DNA of 64,000 bases from Polaromonas sp. SP1 (GCF_003711205.1 NZ_CP031013.1:1612001-1676000); one strand, 5' to 3'; positions 43,201-51,051 are shown, counted from the first letter of the stretch. Program-made: numbers and translations. The notes: generated by a model from the letters alone, not told the origin.

Positions 43201-44515
43201 GGTCGACCTGGATGCCTGGCAGAAGTTGCTGACGGACTCCTCCGGCGGCACTGCGCTGGCCGCACCGCCGCCGGTGGCGGCCACCGCGGCCACCAACCGT
43301 GCGGCGGCGGTGGCCGCGCTGACCTACATGCCCACCGTGATGGCCATACGCGCGAAGGAGCTGGTGGTGGAAGGGCGCAAGCTCAACAACGTGGTGGTCG
43401 GCGGCTCCCGCGAAGGCCTCACCTGGCGCGCCAACATCGACGCCACCGAGCTCAACGGCTATGTCGAGTTCCGCCAGCCCGGCGGCATCGGCGCAGGCCG
43501 TCTGTACGCGCGGCTCTCGCGCCTCAGCCTGGAGCCTGGAACCGCCAGCGACGTCGAGGCCATCCTGAACGAGCAGCCCGCCAGCATCCCGGCGCTGGAC
43601 GTCGTGGTGGAGGACCTGGAGCTGCGCGGCAAGAAGCTGGGTCGCGTTGAAATCGATGCCGTCAACCGTGGTGCGTCGGCGGCGGCGCGCGAAGGCGTTC
43701 GTGAATGGCGCCTGAACAAGTTCAATGTGATCCTTCCCGAGGCCGTGCTGACCGCCACAGGCAACTGGGTCGCCCTGAACGCCCAGGCGCCCACGGCGGC
43801 GGCAGGCGGCGCGCGCCCTGCACGCGCACCTGCCGAGCGGCGCCGCACCGTGATGAACTTCAAGCTCGACATCGCCGATTCGGGGGCCTTGCTCAGGCGT
43901 TTCGGCATGGGCGACGTGATTCGCCGCGGCAAGGGCAAGCTGGAGGGCCAGGTGGCCTGGGTGGGCTCTCCGCTCAGCCTGGACTACCCGACCATGAGCG
44001 GGCAATTCAACGTGAACGTCGAGTCCGGGCAGTTCGTCAAGGCCGATCCGGGCATCGCCAAGCTGCTGGGCGTGCTGAGCCTGCAGTCCCTGCCCCGGCG
44101 GCTGGCGCTGGATTTTCGCGATGTCTTCTCCGAAGGTTTCGCCTTCGATTTTGTCCGCGGCGACGTCAACATCAACCAGGGCGTGGCCTACACCAACAAC
44201 CTGCAGATGCGCGGCGTCAATGCCGCCGTCCTGATGGAAGGCTCCGCCGACATCGCCAAAGAGACGCAAAATATCAAGGTCGTGGTGGTGCCTGAAATCA
44301 ACGCCGGCACGGCCTCGCTGATCGCGACGGCCATCAACCCGGCCATCGGCCTGGGCAGCTTCCTGGCGCAGATGTTTTTGCGCCGCCCCCTGATGCAGGC
44401 GGCGACGCAGGAGTTCCATATCGATGGCGCCTGGTCCGACCCCAGGGTCACCAAGCTGGACCGCAAGGCCCAGGCAGAAGCCAAACCGCCCGAGGCCTCC
44501 ACGGAGACGCGCTGA
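40271..44515 (+). CDS. yhdP: YhdP family AsmA-like giant protein
   Basis: 1414 residues. One N-terminal membrane helix (RMLLWLVVSAWLLFGLSLVVL) is followed by a very long beta-rich periplasmic domain of AsmA/TamB type. The C-terminal block (GVLSLQSLPRRLALDFRDVFSEGFAFD and later NPAIGLGSFLAQMFLRRPL) is the YhdP signature. The family bridges inner and outer membrane and helps transport phospholipids to the outer membrane. ATG 40271 gives the normal N-terminus. It is followed two bases later by the nitrilase gene, so the two are co-transcribed. Confidence 0.93.
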   Translation: MEPTIPSPTHPPAQPARRLQWLAFTVRMLLWLVVSAWLLFGLSLVVLHGWIVPRIGEFRPRLEIEASKALGVPVRIGDITARSRGMIPSFELRDVTLLDPQGREALRLPRLLGALSPASIWSLGFEQLYIDEPELDIRRAADGKIYVGGLDVSQDRAAGQSAAADWFFSQTEFVIRGGTVRWTDELQKAPTLALTQVDWVMRNARRRHLMRLDASPPPEWGDRFTLMGVFRQSLLSRNAGDFDGWTGQLFADFGRVDASRVRQYINMDTLGVELIRGNGALRAWADVSKGQIIGGTADVALQDVDARLGARLQPLAFESVAGRIGGGQRANGFDFNTQGLRFRTRDGLQWPGGNVALVHTGDEAGAPQHTEFKADKLDLAALAQIANRLPLDEPTHALIASFAPKGLVETVEARWQGPMDAPSTYAAKGRVVGLNVAALPAPPQPAASGPAPAHPKPGRPGISGAAIDFDVTQAGGQAKVRIANGALTVPGVFEDPVVPFDQFSTEAQWKFSGRKIEAQLRNLQFANADAQGEAQVSWHTADVGAGAPAAAGAPDHRFPGVVDLQGALSRGDGDRVHRYLPLVLPDPVRHYVRDAVVQGQVSDVKFKVKGPVEELPFKNPARGEFRVSAKVRNGQLAYVPKTIQPAGAAPWPALTELNGELVFNRASLEVNGATSKVAGLPGLQVVKAEARIPDLTHDSTVEVNVEVKGALSDALGFVNQSPVGNMTNHVLAKAVATGTGEYRFRLGLPIHSIDKSRVEGTVTLSGNDVQFAAATPALSRLKGVVTVSERGFSVAGGQARLLGGDIRFDGGMRSQPRAPGSAETETVATFKGQGTVTAEGLRQAKELGPLSRMAQGASGSTAYTATLGFRRGQPEVAISSSLQGMALNLPAPLSKTAEAALPLRFENTLLQASLAPGQKLEDQLSITLGRIASIMYVRDVSGPEPRVIRGGIGVGLEPGETAPMQEAGVAANINLAQVDLDAWQKLLTDSSGGTALAAPPPVAATAATNRAAAVAALTYMPTVMAIRAKELVVEGRKLNNVVVGGSREGLTWRANIDATELNGYVEFRQPGGIGAGRLYARLSRLSLEPGTASDVEAILNEQPASIPALDVVVEDLELRGKKLGRVEIDAVNRGASAAAREGVREWRLNKFNVILPEAVLTATGNWVALNAQAPTAAAGGARPARAPAERRRTVMNFKLDIADSGALLRRFGMGDVIRRGKGKLEGQVAWVGSPLSLDYPTMSGQFNVNVESGQFVKADPGIAKLLGVLSLQSLPRRLALDFRDVFSEGFAFDFVRGDVNINQGVAYTNNLQMRGVNAAVLMEGSADIAKETQNIKVVVVPEINAGTASLIATAINPAIGLGSFLAQMFLRRPLMQAATQEFHIDGAWSDPRVTKLDRKAQAEAKPPEASTETR

Positions 44516-44517
44516 TC

Positions 44518-45324
44518 ATGAAAATAGCAGCTATTCAAATGGTGTCGGCCACCCGGATCGAGGACAACCTGGAGGTGGCGCACCAGCTGCTCGGGCAAGC
44601 CGCGGCGCAAGGCGCGGAGCTGGCCGTGCTGCCCGAGTACTTCTGCATCATGGGCCGCAAAGACACCGACAAGCTGCAGTTCCAGGAGACGCCGGGCCAA
44701 GGGCCGATCCAGGATTTCCTGAGCCGGTCGGCGCGCGAACTGGGGCTGTGGATCGTCGGCGGCACATTGCCGATGGCCACGCCCGATCCGGCGCGTGCCC
44801 GCAATTGCTCACTGGCCTACGCGCCGTCCGGCGAATGCGTGGCACGCTACGACAAGATCCACCTGTTTCGTTTCGCGCAGGGCCAGGAAGACTACGACGA
44901 AAGGCGCGTGCTGGAGCCGGGAACGCAGCCCGTCTCTTTTGAACTCGCCTCGCGCGACGGCCATGTCTACACCGTCGGCATGAGTGTTTGCTACGACCTG
45001 CGCTTCCCTGAGCTCTACCGCGCCCTGAAGGCCGACGTGCTGCTGGTGCCCAGTGCGTTCACCTACACCACCGGCCAGGCGCACTGGGAGGTCCTGCTGC
45101 GCGCGAGGGCCATTGAAAACCTGGCCTATGTGCTGGCGGCAGCGCAGGGCGGCACCCATGAAAACGGCCGCCGCACCTGGGGCCACAGCATGGTGGTTGA
45201 TCCGTGGGGCCAGATCCTCGCCGAGCGTGCCGAGGGCGCCGGGGTGGTGATGGCCGAAGTCCAGGGCGCCAACCTGCAGGGCGTGCGGGGCCGCCTGCCG
45301 GCGCTTTCGCATTGCGTTTTGTGA
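44518..45324 (+). CDS. Carbon-nitrogen hydrolase (NIT2/omega-amidase-like nitrilase family)
   Basis: 268 residues. The nitrilase triad is visible: Glu in LAVLPEYFCIMG, Lys in RYDKIHLFRF, and Cys in GMSVCYDLRFPELYRAL. The enzyme should hydrolyse a deaminated glutathione or omega-amide substrate in the cytoplasm, as NIT1/NIT2 relatives do. It is tightly downstream of yhdP (start two bases after the stop). The first codons include AATAGCAGCTATT, a palindrome reminiscent of the dispersed repeat. The histidine-kinase gene follows ten bases later on the same strand. Confidence 0.9.
   Translation: MKIAAIQMVSATRIEDNLEVAHQLLGQAAAQGAELAVLPEYFCIMGRKDTDKLQFQETPGQGPIQDFLSRSARELGLWIVGGTLPMATPDPARARNCSLAYAPSGECVARYDKIHLFRFAQGQEDYDERRVLEPGTQPVSFELASRDGHVYTVGMSVCYDLRFPELYRALKADVLLVPSAFTYTTGQAHWEVLLRARAIENLAYVLAAAQGGTHENGRRTWGHSMVVDPWGQILAERAEGAGVVMAEVQGANLQGVRGRLPALSHCVL
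44523..44535. repeat. Short AATAGC/GCTATT palindrome at the nitrilase start
   Basis: AATAGCAGCTATT overlaps codons 2-6. It is related in sequence to, but shorter than, the dispersed 17-bp elements, so membership in that family is doubtful. Confidence 0.25.
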
Positions 45325-45334
45325 GGCAGCCGGC

Positions 45335-47425
45335 GTGAAGTTTGCCTTTTCGCGCCGTGTCGGCCGGGACACCCGCCGATGGTCGCTTTGGGTGTTGCTG
45401 GTGGTGCTGGTGCTGGCCTTGCTCGGCATACTGATCTGGCTGGCGGGCCGCTATGAATCCAGCATGGTGCAGGGTCGGCTTGAACACGATGCCGGTGAAG
45501 CCGTGACGGACGTCCGCTCGGGCCTGACGCGCAACATCCAGACATTCCAGGCGCTGCAGTCCAGCGAGCGCACGCCTGCCTCGTGGCACCTGTCGGCGGC
45601 CGAAATGCTCCGCGAGCACCGCGAAATCATGCGGCTTGAATGGCGCAGCGAGTCGCTGGACATCCTGGCCTTTGCCGAAACGCCCTACCGCACATCGGTG
45701 TTCGAGCGGCTGGGTCGGGCCGGCATGCAGGCCGATGTGAGCCTGACCTGCACCACCGCCCGGCGCCTGAGCGGCTCGGCGTACTCCACCAGCTACTTCA
45801 TGCCGCAACCCAACGGCCTGGGCCTGGAGGTGCTGGACATGTGCCTGCCCATCATGGTCGCAGGGCGCCTCACCGGCTATACGGTCGCCACCTATTCCCT
45901 GCAGGACATCCTGAGCGAGCTGGTGGGCAAACAACTCTCCCGCGGCATCGGCCTGTCGTTCACCGAGGCCGACGGCACACGCCTGGCGCTGCATGGGGTG
46001 CCCGCCAAGGGCAACCGCATTTATGTCGCGCAGCAGTTGCTGGACTTGCCGGGCAACACGCTGGTCGTCAGGATGGAAAGCCGCCTCGGAACGCCGGCCT
46101 TGTTTCCCAACGTGCTGACGGCGCTGGTGACCACCATGTCCCTGGCATTGATGGCGGTGCTTTTCCTGCTTGCCCGGGACATGCGGCGCCGGCTGAAGGT
46201 GGAGCACGACCTCGGCGAGGCCCTGGCCTTTCGCAAGGCCATGGAAGACTCGGTGCTGACGGGCCTGCGCGCCCGCGACCTGCAGGGCCGCATCACCTAT
46301 GTGAACCCGGCGTTCTGCAAGATGGTGGGTGTGGAAGCCAAGGACCTGCTTCACCACAGCTTCCCGTCCCCCTATTGGCCGCCTGAGCTGGCCAGCGTCT
46401 ACCAGCAACGCCAGGAAATCCGCCTGGCCGGCAGCAATTTGCCGCGTGAGGGCCATGAGTCGGTGTTCATGCGGCGCGACGGAACGCGCTTTCCGGTGCT
46501 GATCATGGAAGCGCCGCTGATCAACGCCGTGGGCAAACATACCGGCTGGATGAGCGCCATCCTGGACGTGAGCGAGCAGCGCCGGGTGGAAGAACTCTCG
46601 CGCGCCAGCCAGGACCGCCTGCAGGCCACCGCCAGGCTCGCGATGGTGGGCGAGATGGCGTCGCTGCTCAGCCATGAGCTCAACCAGCCGCTGGCCGCGA
46701 TCTCCAGCTATGCCACCGGCTCGCTCAACCTGCTGCAGGGCGAAACGGCCGGCGAGAAGCCCGCCGCCGCTGCCACCGTGCCCCCGCTGTCTGAAGACCT
46801 GCAACGGGCCATGCGCCGCATTGCCGAGCAGGCCGAGCGCGCCGGCAAGGTCATCAAAAGCGTGCATGACTTTGTCCGCCGGCGCGACCAGGTGCGCGAG
46901 GCCGTGCAGCCGCGCGACCTGCTGGACGCGATCATGCCGCTGGTCAGCCTGCAGGCGCGCAAGCTCGGCGTGCGCGTGGTGATCGAGGTGGACGAAGCCT
47001 GCGAACCCGTGCTGTGCGACCGCACCATGGTCGAGCAGGTGCTGCTCAACCTGTCGCGCAACGGCATGCAGGCCATGCACGGCGCGACCGAGACCGCACA
47101 ACCCGCGCGCGGCGCGCCGGCGCAGCCCGAGAAGGTGCTGACGCTGCGTATCCGGCCGGCCGCCTCCAACGCGCAAAGCCGCTGGGTCGAGTTTGCCGTG
47201 ATCGATTGCGGCGAGGGCATTCCCGAAGACGTCGCGCAGCGGCTTTTCACGCCCTTCTTCACCACCAAGGAAGAGGGCATGGGCCTGGGGCTCAGCCTGT
47301 GCCGCACCGTGATAGAACAGCATGGCGGTTTCCTCGGGTTTGAGGCGGCCGAGCCGCAGGGTACGATTTTCAGTTTTACCCTGCCCGCGGCCTTGGCGCC
47401 GGACGCCGCATCCCAGCGAGACTGA
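45335..47425 (+). CDS. Sensor histidine kinase, DctS-like
   Basis: 696 residues. Two membrane helices (LWVLLVVLVLALLGILIWL near the N-terminus, and NVLTALVTTMSLALMAVLFLLA about residue 260-285) flank a large periplasmic sensing domain of about 225 residues. A PAS domain (about 305-420) and the H-box SHELNQPLAAISSYATGSLNLL (His near 447) follow. N and G boxes of the ATPase domain close the protein. The architecture matches DctS-type C4-dicarboxylate sensors. It is ten bases after the nitrilase gene and ten before the response regulator. Transport genes for dicarboxylates are not in the window. Confidence 0.88.
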   Translation: MKFAFSRRVGRDTRRWSLWVLLVVLVLALLGILIWLAGRYESSMVQGRLEHDAGEAVTDVRSGLTRNIQTFQALQSSERTPASWHLSAAEMLREHREIMRLEWRSESLDILAFAETPYRTSVFERLGRAGMQADVSLTCTTARRLSGSAYSTSYFMPQPNGLGLEVLDMCLPIMVAGRLTGYTVATYSLQDILSELVGKQLSRGIGLSFTEADGTRLALHGVPAKGNRIYVAQQLLDLPGNTLVVRMESRLGTPALFPNVLTALVTTMSLALMAVLFLLARDMRRRLKVEHDLGEALAFRKAMEDSVLTGLRARDLQGRITYVNPAFCKMVGVEAKDLLHHSFPSPYWPPELASVYQQRQEIRLAGSNLPREGHESVFMRRDGTRFPVLIMEAPLINAVGKHTGWMSAILDVSEQRRVEELSRASQDRLQATARLAMVGEMASLLSHELNQPLAAISSYATGSLNLLQGETAGEKPAAAATVPPLSEDLQRAMRRIAEQAERAGKVIKSVHDFVRRRDQVREAVQPRDLLDAIMPLVSLQARKLGVRVVIEVDEACEPVLCDRTMVEQVLLNLSRNGMQAMHGATETAQPARGAPAQPEKVLTLRIRPAASNAQSRWVEFAVIDCGEGIPEDVAQRLFTPFFTTKEEGMGLGLSLCRTVIEQHGGFLGFEAAEPQGTIFSFTLPAALAPDAASQRD

Positions 47426-47435
47426 AAGACACCTC

Positions 47436-48062
47436 ATGGAACCCATTCACGATGCCACGGTCTATATCGTCGACGACGACGCCAGCGTGCGCGAGGCGCT
47501 GGCGTGGCTGCTGCGTTCGCGCCGCCTGTTGAGCGAAACCTTCGACAGCGCCGAGGCCTTCGACGCCCGGGTGTCCAGCCAGTTCAAGGTCCAGGCGCCC
47601 TCTTGCGTCCTGCTGGACGTGCGCATGGCCGGGCTCAGCGGCCTGGCCATGTTCGAGAAGCTGATCGACTACGGCCTGCTGCCCACGCTGCCGGTGATTT
47701 TTCTGACCGGCCATGCCGATGTGCCCACCGCCGTTGATGCGGTCAAGCGGGGCGCATTTGATTTTTGCGAGAAACCGTTTTCGGACAACGCCCTGGTGGA
47801 CCGGATCGAGCAGGCGCTGAACCTGTCTGCGGCGGCGCTGGCCCAGCACAGCGAGTCGACCGGCCTGCAGGCCCGGCTGGACGGCCTGACCGACCGCGAG
47901 CGTGATGTGATGCGGCTGGTGGTGGGCGGGCTGCCCAACAAGCTGGTGGCGGACCAGCTGGATATCAGCGTGCGGACGGTGGAGGTGCACCGCGCGCGCG
48001 TATTTGACAAAATGGGCGTCAAGTCCGCAGTGGAGCTTGCCAACCTGCTACGAAATTTATAG
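47436..48062 (+). CDS. Response regulator, FixJ/DctR-like
   Basis: 208 residues. The N-terminal receiver has VYIVDDDASVREALAWLL, the phospho-Asp in LLDVRMAGLSGL (near residue 59) and the Lys of EKPFSDN. The C-terminal LuxR-type HTH is LTDRERDVMRLVVGGLPNKLVADQLDISVRTVEVHRARV. It is the partner of the upstream kinase. ATG 47436 is preferred over a start inside the kinase gene. The last codons and stop include GCTACGAAATTTATAGC, a 17-bp element of the dispersed repeat family. Confidence 0.93.
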   Translation: MEPIHDATVYIVDDDASVREALAWLLRSRRLLSETFDSAEAFDARVSSQFKVQAPSCVLLDVRMAGLSGLAMFEKLIDYGLLPTLPVIFLTGHADVPTAVDAVKRGAFDFCEKPFSDNALVDRIEQALNLSAAALAQHSESTGLQARLDGLTDRERDVMRLVVGGLPNKLVADQLDISVRTVEVHRARVFDKMGVKSAVELANLLRNL

Positions 48063-48063
48063 C
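48047..48063. repeat. Dispersed GCTAc...ATAGC element at the response-regulator stop
   Basis: GCTACGAAATTTATAGC matches the 17-nt layout with one mismatch in the left arm. It covers the last codons and stop of the response regulator. Confidence 0.4.
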
Positions 48064-48089
48064 GCAAAGGGCGCCGGTTTCCGTTCTTT

Positions 48090-48233
48090 TTATTTCTTGT
48101 CTGATTTCGCATCCGGCGCCGGATGCTCCGAATCCTTCAGTTCGCCGTTTTTGCGGCCTGAAAACATCGTCCACCACACAATGAACACCAGCAGCAGCAA
48201 CGCCCCGAGGGCTTCGAGCAAAAGTAAGGCCAT
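48090..48233 (-). CDS. Small single-helix membrane protein (47 aa)
   Basis: A 47-residue frame. The N-terminal half is one membrane helix (LLLLEALGALLLLVFIVWWTMF) and the C-terminal half is short, charged and Lys/Asp/Glu-rich (GRKNGELKDSEHP, ending DAKSDKK). A GGGA site precedes the ATG by about eight bases. The start codon lies at 48231-48233 and overlaps the mltA ATG on the opposite strand (CATG). I believe similar small proteins occur in other Comamonadaceae, but this is from memory. The function is unknown; an accessory of envelope or respiratory complexes is a guess. Confidence 0.6.
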   Translation of the reverse strand: MALLLLEALGALLLLVFIVWWTMFSGRKNGELKDSEHPAPDAKSDKK

Positions 48234-49416
48234 GATATTTCCCAGGATTGCGTCAGGATGCGCCGGGCGTTCCCTGCAGGCGGCGCGGCTTGCATCGATT
48301 ATCGCCACGGTGCTGCTCGCCTCCTGCGCCAGCCCGCCCATGCCCCCGTCAAGCCCTTCCGGCACGCCGCCGGCTGCGGGCAGCCGACCCGGCGACTCGG
48401 GCCCCTTGCCTGCACCCATCGTGCAGGGCAAAAGCCGCTGGGTGCCGGTCCGCTGGGCGGAGCTGCCCGGGTTTGAAGAAGACCAGCTCTTCGAAGCCTG
48501 GAATGCCTGGCTCAAAAGCTGTGAGCGGCCCGGCCCGGTGTTTGCGCCCCTGTGCGGGGAAGTGCGGCGCCTGAGCATTGCTTCGCCCGAAGAGCAGCGC
48601 AACTGGATGGTGAGCCGGCTGCAGCCCTACCGGGTCGAAAGCGCGCAGGGCGCGGCCGATGGCTTGCTGACCAGTTATTTCGAGCCCGTCCTCAAGGCCA
48701 GCCGCCAGCCCGGCGCAGGTTACGAGGTGCCGCTGTACCGCACACCCGCATCGCTGGGCAGCCGCAAGCCGTGGTTTTCACGGCAGGAAATTGATACCTC
48801 GCCCGAAGCCCGGGCCGCGCTCAAGGGTCGCGAAATCGCCTGGCTGGCCGATCCGGTCGAGGCGATGTCCCTGCACATCCAGGGCTCCGGCCGCCTCAGC
48901 ATCACCGAGCCCGACGGCGCGCAGCGCATGATCCGGGTGGCTTATGCCGGCTCGAACGAGCAGCCGTTTCGCAGTGTCACCCAGTGGCTGCTGGACCAGG
49001 GCGAAGGCCGCATGACGACTCCCTGGGTCGAATCCACCAAGGCCTGGGCGGCGAGGAATCCGCCGCAGCGCGTGCAGCAGATGCTCTGGAGCAACCCGCG
49101 CTACACCTTCTTCCAGGAGCAGCCTTTGAGCGAACTGGACGCCGCATTCGGCCCCAAGGGCGCGCAGGGCGTGGCGCTCACGCCAGGGCGTTCCATCGCG
49201 GTGGATCCAGGCAGCATCCCCTACGGCACGCCGGTGTGGCTGGCCTCGCGCGGCGCTGCGGGCAGCCTGCAGAAACTGGTGCTGGCGCAAGATACGGGCA
49301 GTGCCATCGTGGGTGCTGTGCGGGCCGACTACTTTGCGGGGACCGGGCCGGAGGCCGGCCAGTTTGCCTCGCGCATGAACCAGCCGCTCAGGCTGTGGGT
49401 GCTTTGGCCCCGGTAA
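48232..49416 (+). CDS. mltA: Membrane-bound lytic murein transglycosylase A
   Basis: About 394 residues from ATG 48232. The lipoprotein signal ends with lipobox LLASC (ATVLLASCAS). The MltA/3D domains show LLTSYFEPVLKASRQPGAGYEVPLY and the C-terminal catalytic 3D motif in LVLAQDTGSAIVGAVRADYFAG, with two Asp. It cuts peptidoglycan glycan strands at the outer membrane. ATG 48181 upstream is also in frame, but it would lie inside the oppositely oriented small gene. An MliC-like lipoprotein gene follows, pairing a glycan-cleaving enzyme with a possible lysozyme inhibitor. Confidence 0.92.
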   Translation: MIFPRIASGCAGRSLQAARLASIIATVLLASCASPPMPPSSPSGTPPAAGSRPGDSGPLPAPIVQGKSRWVPVRWAELPGFEEDQLFEAWNAWLKSCERPGPVFAPLCGEVRRLSIASPEEQRNWMVSRLQPYRVESAQGAADGLLTSYFEPVLKASRQPGAGYEVPLYRTPASLGSRKPWFSRQEIDTSPEARAALKGREIAWLADPVEAMSLHIQGSGRLSITEPDGAQRMIRVAYAGSNEQPFRSVTQWLLDQGEGRMTTPWVESTKAWAARNPPQRVQQMLWSNPRYTFFQEQPLSELDAAFGPKGAQGVALTPGRSIAVDPGSIPYGTPVWLASRGAAGSLQKLVLAQDTGSAIVGAVRADYFAGTGPEAGQFASRMNQPLRLWVLWPR

Positions 49417-49457
49417 GCGCATCGCCACATCACAACCATGCAAAAAAGGAACCCAGC

Positions 49458-49790
49458 ATGAACAGGCCATTGAACATCGGCGTCGCGGCGGCTGTGGCGG
49501 CGGCCGGCTTCCTGACAGCCTGCGCGGGCGGCAGCGGGCCGGGCTCAGGCCCGCTTTACCGCTGTGAGAACGGCATCGAGTTTCGGGTCAAGTTTGTCGA
49601 CGATACGGCGGTGCTGGAGGGACCCGGCGGCTATGACCTGCTCAACCGCGATGCCGGCGGCCAGGGTCCTCAGCAAACGGTGTACAGCAATCCGCGCATG
49701 CGCGCCGAGTTTGGCCTGGGTGCCAGCGGCCGCGAGGCCCGGTTGCATTACCCGATGCTGCCGCTGACGGCCCGCTGCGTGCGGGACTAG
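49458..49790 (+). CDS. MliC-like lipoprotein (putative lysozyme inhibitor)
   Basis: 110 residues. The lipoprotein signal has lipobox LTAC (GFLTACAGG). The mature part shows YRCENGIEFRVKFVDDTAVLEGPGGYDLL and ends TARCVRD, which fits the MliC/PliC pattern: a Cys near each end and a central strand with Y/L. The usual SGA-x-Y loop is replaced by a Gly/Gln-rich loop, so inhibition of C-type lysozyme is not certain. AAAGGA precedes ATG 49458. It lies 41 bases downstream of mltA and converges with the secretin-like gene (stops overlap). Confidence 0.65.
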   Translation: MNRPLNIGVAAAVAAAGFLTACAGGSGPGSGPLYRCENGIEFRVKFVDDTAVLEGPGGYDLLNRDAGGQGPQQTVYSNPRMRAEFGLGASGREARLHYPMLPLTARCVRD

Positions 49791-50470
49791 CGCACCGAAA
49801 GCCGCACTTCCACACGCAGGCCTTCTCGGCCAGCCGACTGCCCGCTGCTGGCCAGGCCGCTGCTGCTGCCGGCGCTGGCATCGTCGGATTCCGCCACGGT
49901 GACCCACTCGCCCAGCGGCAACGCCAGCGACGTGCTGGCCGACGATGACGACAAGGGCGCCAGCGCCGAATTGCCGGCGCGGCTGGCCTGCACGGCGGCC
50001 AGTTCCAGCTCCGCGCTGTCCCCGCCGCGCCAGATGGGCCGCGCCGAAAAACCGCTGTTGGCGTCGATCATCACGGTCCCGCCGACCTGGCGCCTGACGC
50101 CGTTTTGCACAAACACCTGCATCAGCCGCAGCGGCCGGCTGTTGCCCAGGTTGATGTTGACGTTGCGGCCGTTGAGCACCAGCACGCGCTGGACCAGGTC
50201 GCGCGAGTCGCTGCGCTGGTTGTCCTGGGCCGTGATGTCGATATTCGCCCCCGAGCGCCCAGGCTGCAGCGTGACGCCGCCCTGCGCGCCCAGCGCGCTT
50301 TGGGAGATGCTGCTGTTTCGCACCTGGCGCACTTCGATCTGCAGGTTGCGCATCGGCACGGCTTCCTGTGTTGCTATCGAATTGATAGCTGGTTGTGCAT
50401 GCAGGACCTGGGCTGCAGGCATTATTGATACTAAAAACAGGGTGGAAGCGAAATGCCGGAATGAAGCCAT
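49787..50470 (-). CDS. Secretin-like short exported protein
   Basis: 227 residues. The signal peptide is followed by a beta-rich domain: LQIEVRQVRNSSISQSALGAQ, RVLVLNGRNVNINLGNSRPLRLMQVFV, then GGTVMIDANSGFSARPIWRGGDSAELELAAV and a C-terminal LRVEVRLSVR. This resembles the start of a secretin C-terminal domain, but the protein is too short to form a full secretin ring. It may be a periplasmic accessory or a degenerate copy. The palindrome GCTATCGAATTGATAGC (50373-50389) lies in the signal-peptide/mature boundary. The stop is shared with the end of the MliC-like gene. Confidence 0.5.
   Translation of the reverse strand: MASFRHFASTLFLVSIMPAAQVLHAQPAINSIATQEAVPMRNLQIEVRQVRNSSISQSALGAQGGVTLQPGRSGANIDITAQDNQRSDSRDLVQRVLVLNGRNVNINLGNSRPLRLMQVFVQNGVRRQVGGTVMIDANSGFSARPIWRGGDSAELELAAVQASRAGNSALAPLSSSSASTSLALPLGEWVTVAESDDASAGSSSGLASSGQSAGREGLRVEVRLSVR
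50373..50389. repeat. Dispersed GCTAT...ATAGC palindrome, in the secretin-like gene
   Basis: GCTATCGAATTGATAGC; 5-bp arms, with the centre also partly self-complementary. It falls in the coding region near the end of the signal peptide. Confidence 0.55.
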
Positions 50471-50650
50471 GCGAACTCCTGGGTGGCAAAAAAGGAAGCT
50501 GAAACAGCCAGGCCGCGCTGCGGCGCAGCCGTTCACGGGATTCTGCCCGCAGCGCACAAGTCACGCTAACATCGCACTCAAGTCGATCGCCCGCCCGCCG
50601 TTCCATGCCGCCAACGGCCATGAACATCGCGGCCAACACCTGTATTTTTC

Positions 50651-51013
50651 ATGAGCCCGAAACTAAAAGTTGCCGCCTGGATTTTTGGCATTCTCGCCGC
50701 CTATGGCGCCAGCGTGGGCATCGGTGTGTACCGCATCACGTCGGCCGAAATGTATCCGCTGGCCAAGAGGGGCCTGGCCGCCTACCTGGCGGCGACGCGA
50801 TCCAGCGAGGCCAACCAGCCGATTTATTTCAGGTGGTGGACTTCGTGGTATTTCAGGAACCAGCCCTCCAACGGCTGGGCAGAGATGAAGATGTGCACCT
50901 CTTCGGCAGCCTGCCACAACGTGATCGCCTACACGACCGTTGCCAACCCCGGCAAGTGGGAAATCAACGTTGACGGCCAGTGGGTGACCCTGAAAGAGCT
51001 GCCCGGGAAGTAA
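50651..51013 (+). CDS. Hypothetical protein with N-terminal membrane helix (120 aa)
   Basis: I do not recognise the family. The first 25 residues are one helix (KVAAWIFGILAAYGASVGIGVY). The rest is hydrophilic and probably periplasmic, with an aromatic-rich stretch (IYFRWWTSWYFRNQP), two Cys in KMCTSSAACHN that could form a disulfide, and a C-terminal WEINVDGQWVTLKEL. It is the only gene between the secretin-like gene and a palindromic repeat element. Its start at 50651 has no strong ribosome binding site. Confidence 0.6.
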   Translation: MSPKLKVAAWIFGILAAYGASVGIGVYRITSAEMYPLAKRGLAAYLAATRSSEANQPIYFRWWTSWYFRNQPSNGWAEMKMCTSSAACHNVIAYTTVANPGKWEINVDGQWVTLKELPGK

Positions 51014-51034
51014 GGCTGGGGGCTGCGGCTGTTT

Positions 51035-51051
51035 GCTATCAAATAAATAGC
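51035..51051. repeat. Dispersed GCTAT...ATAGC palindrome, intergenic
   Basis: GCTATCAAATAAATAGC lies 21 bases after the stop of the 120-aa gene. A region with CTGGGAAAACGCC and a T-rich tail follows, possibly a degenerate version of the tail seen in copies A and B. Confidence 0.55.

Noticed and set aside
45059-47446. A 795-codon minus-strand frame across the kinase gene
   Set aside because: The opposite strand has a complete histidine kinase with PAS, H-box and ATPase motifs. The minus frame has no recognisable domain.
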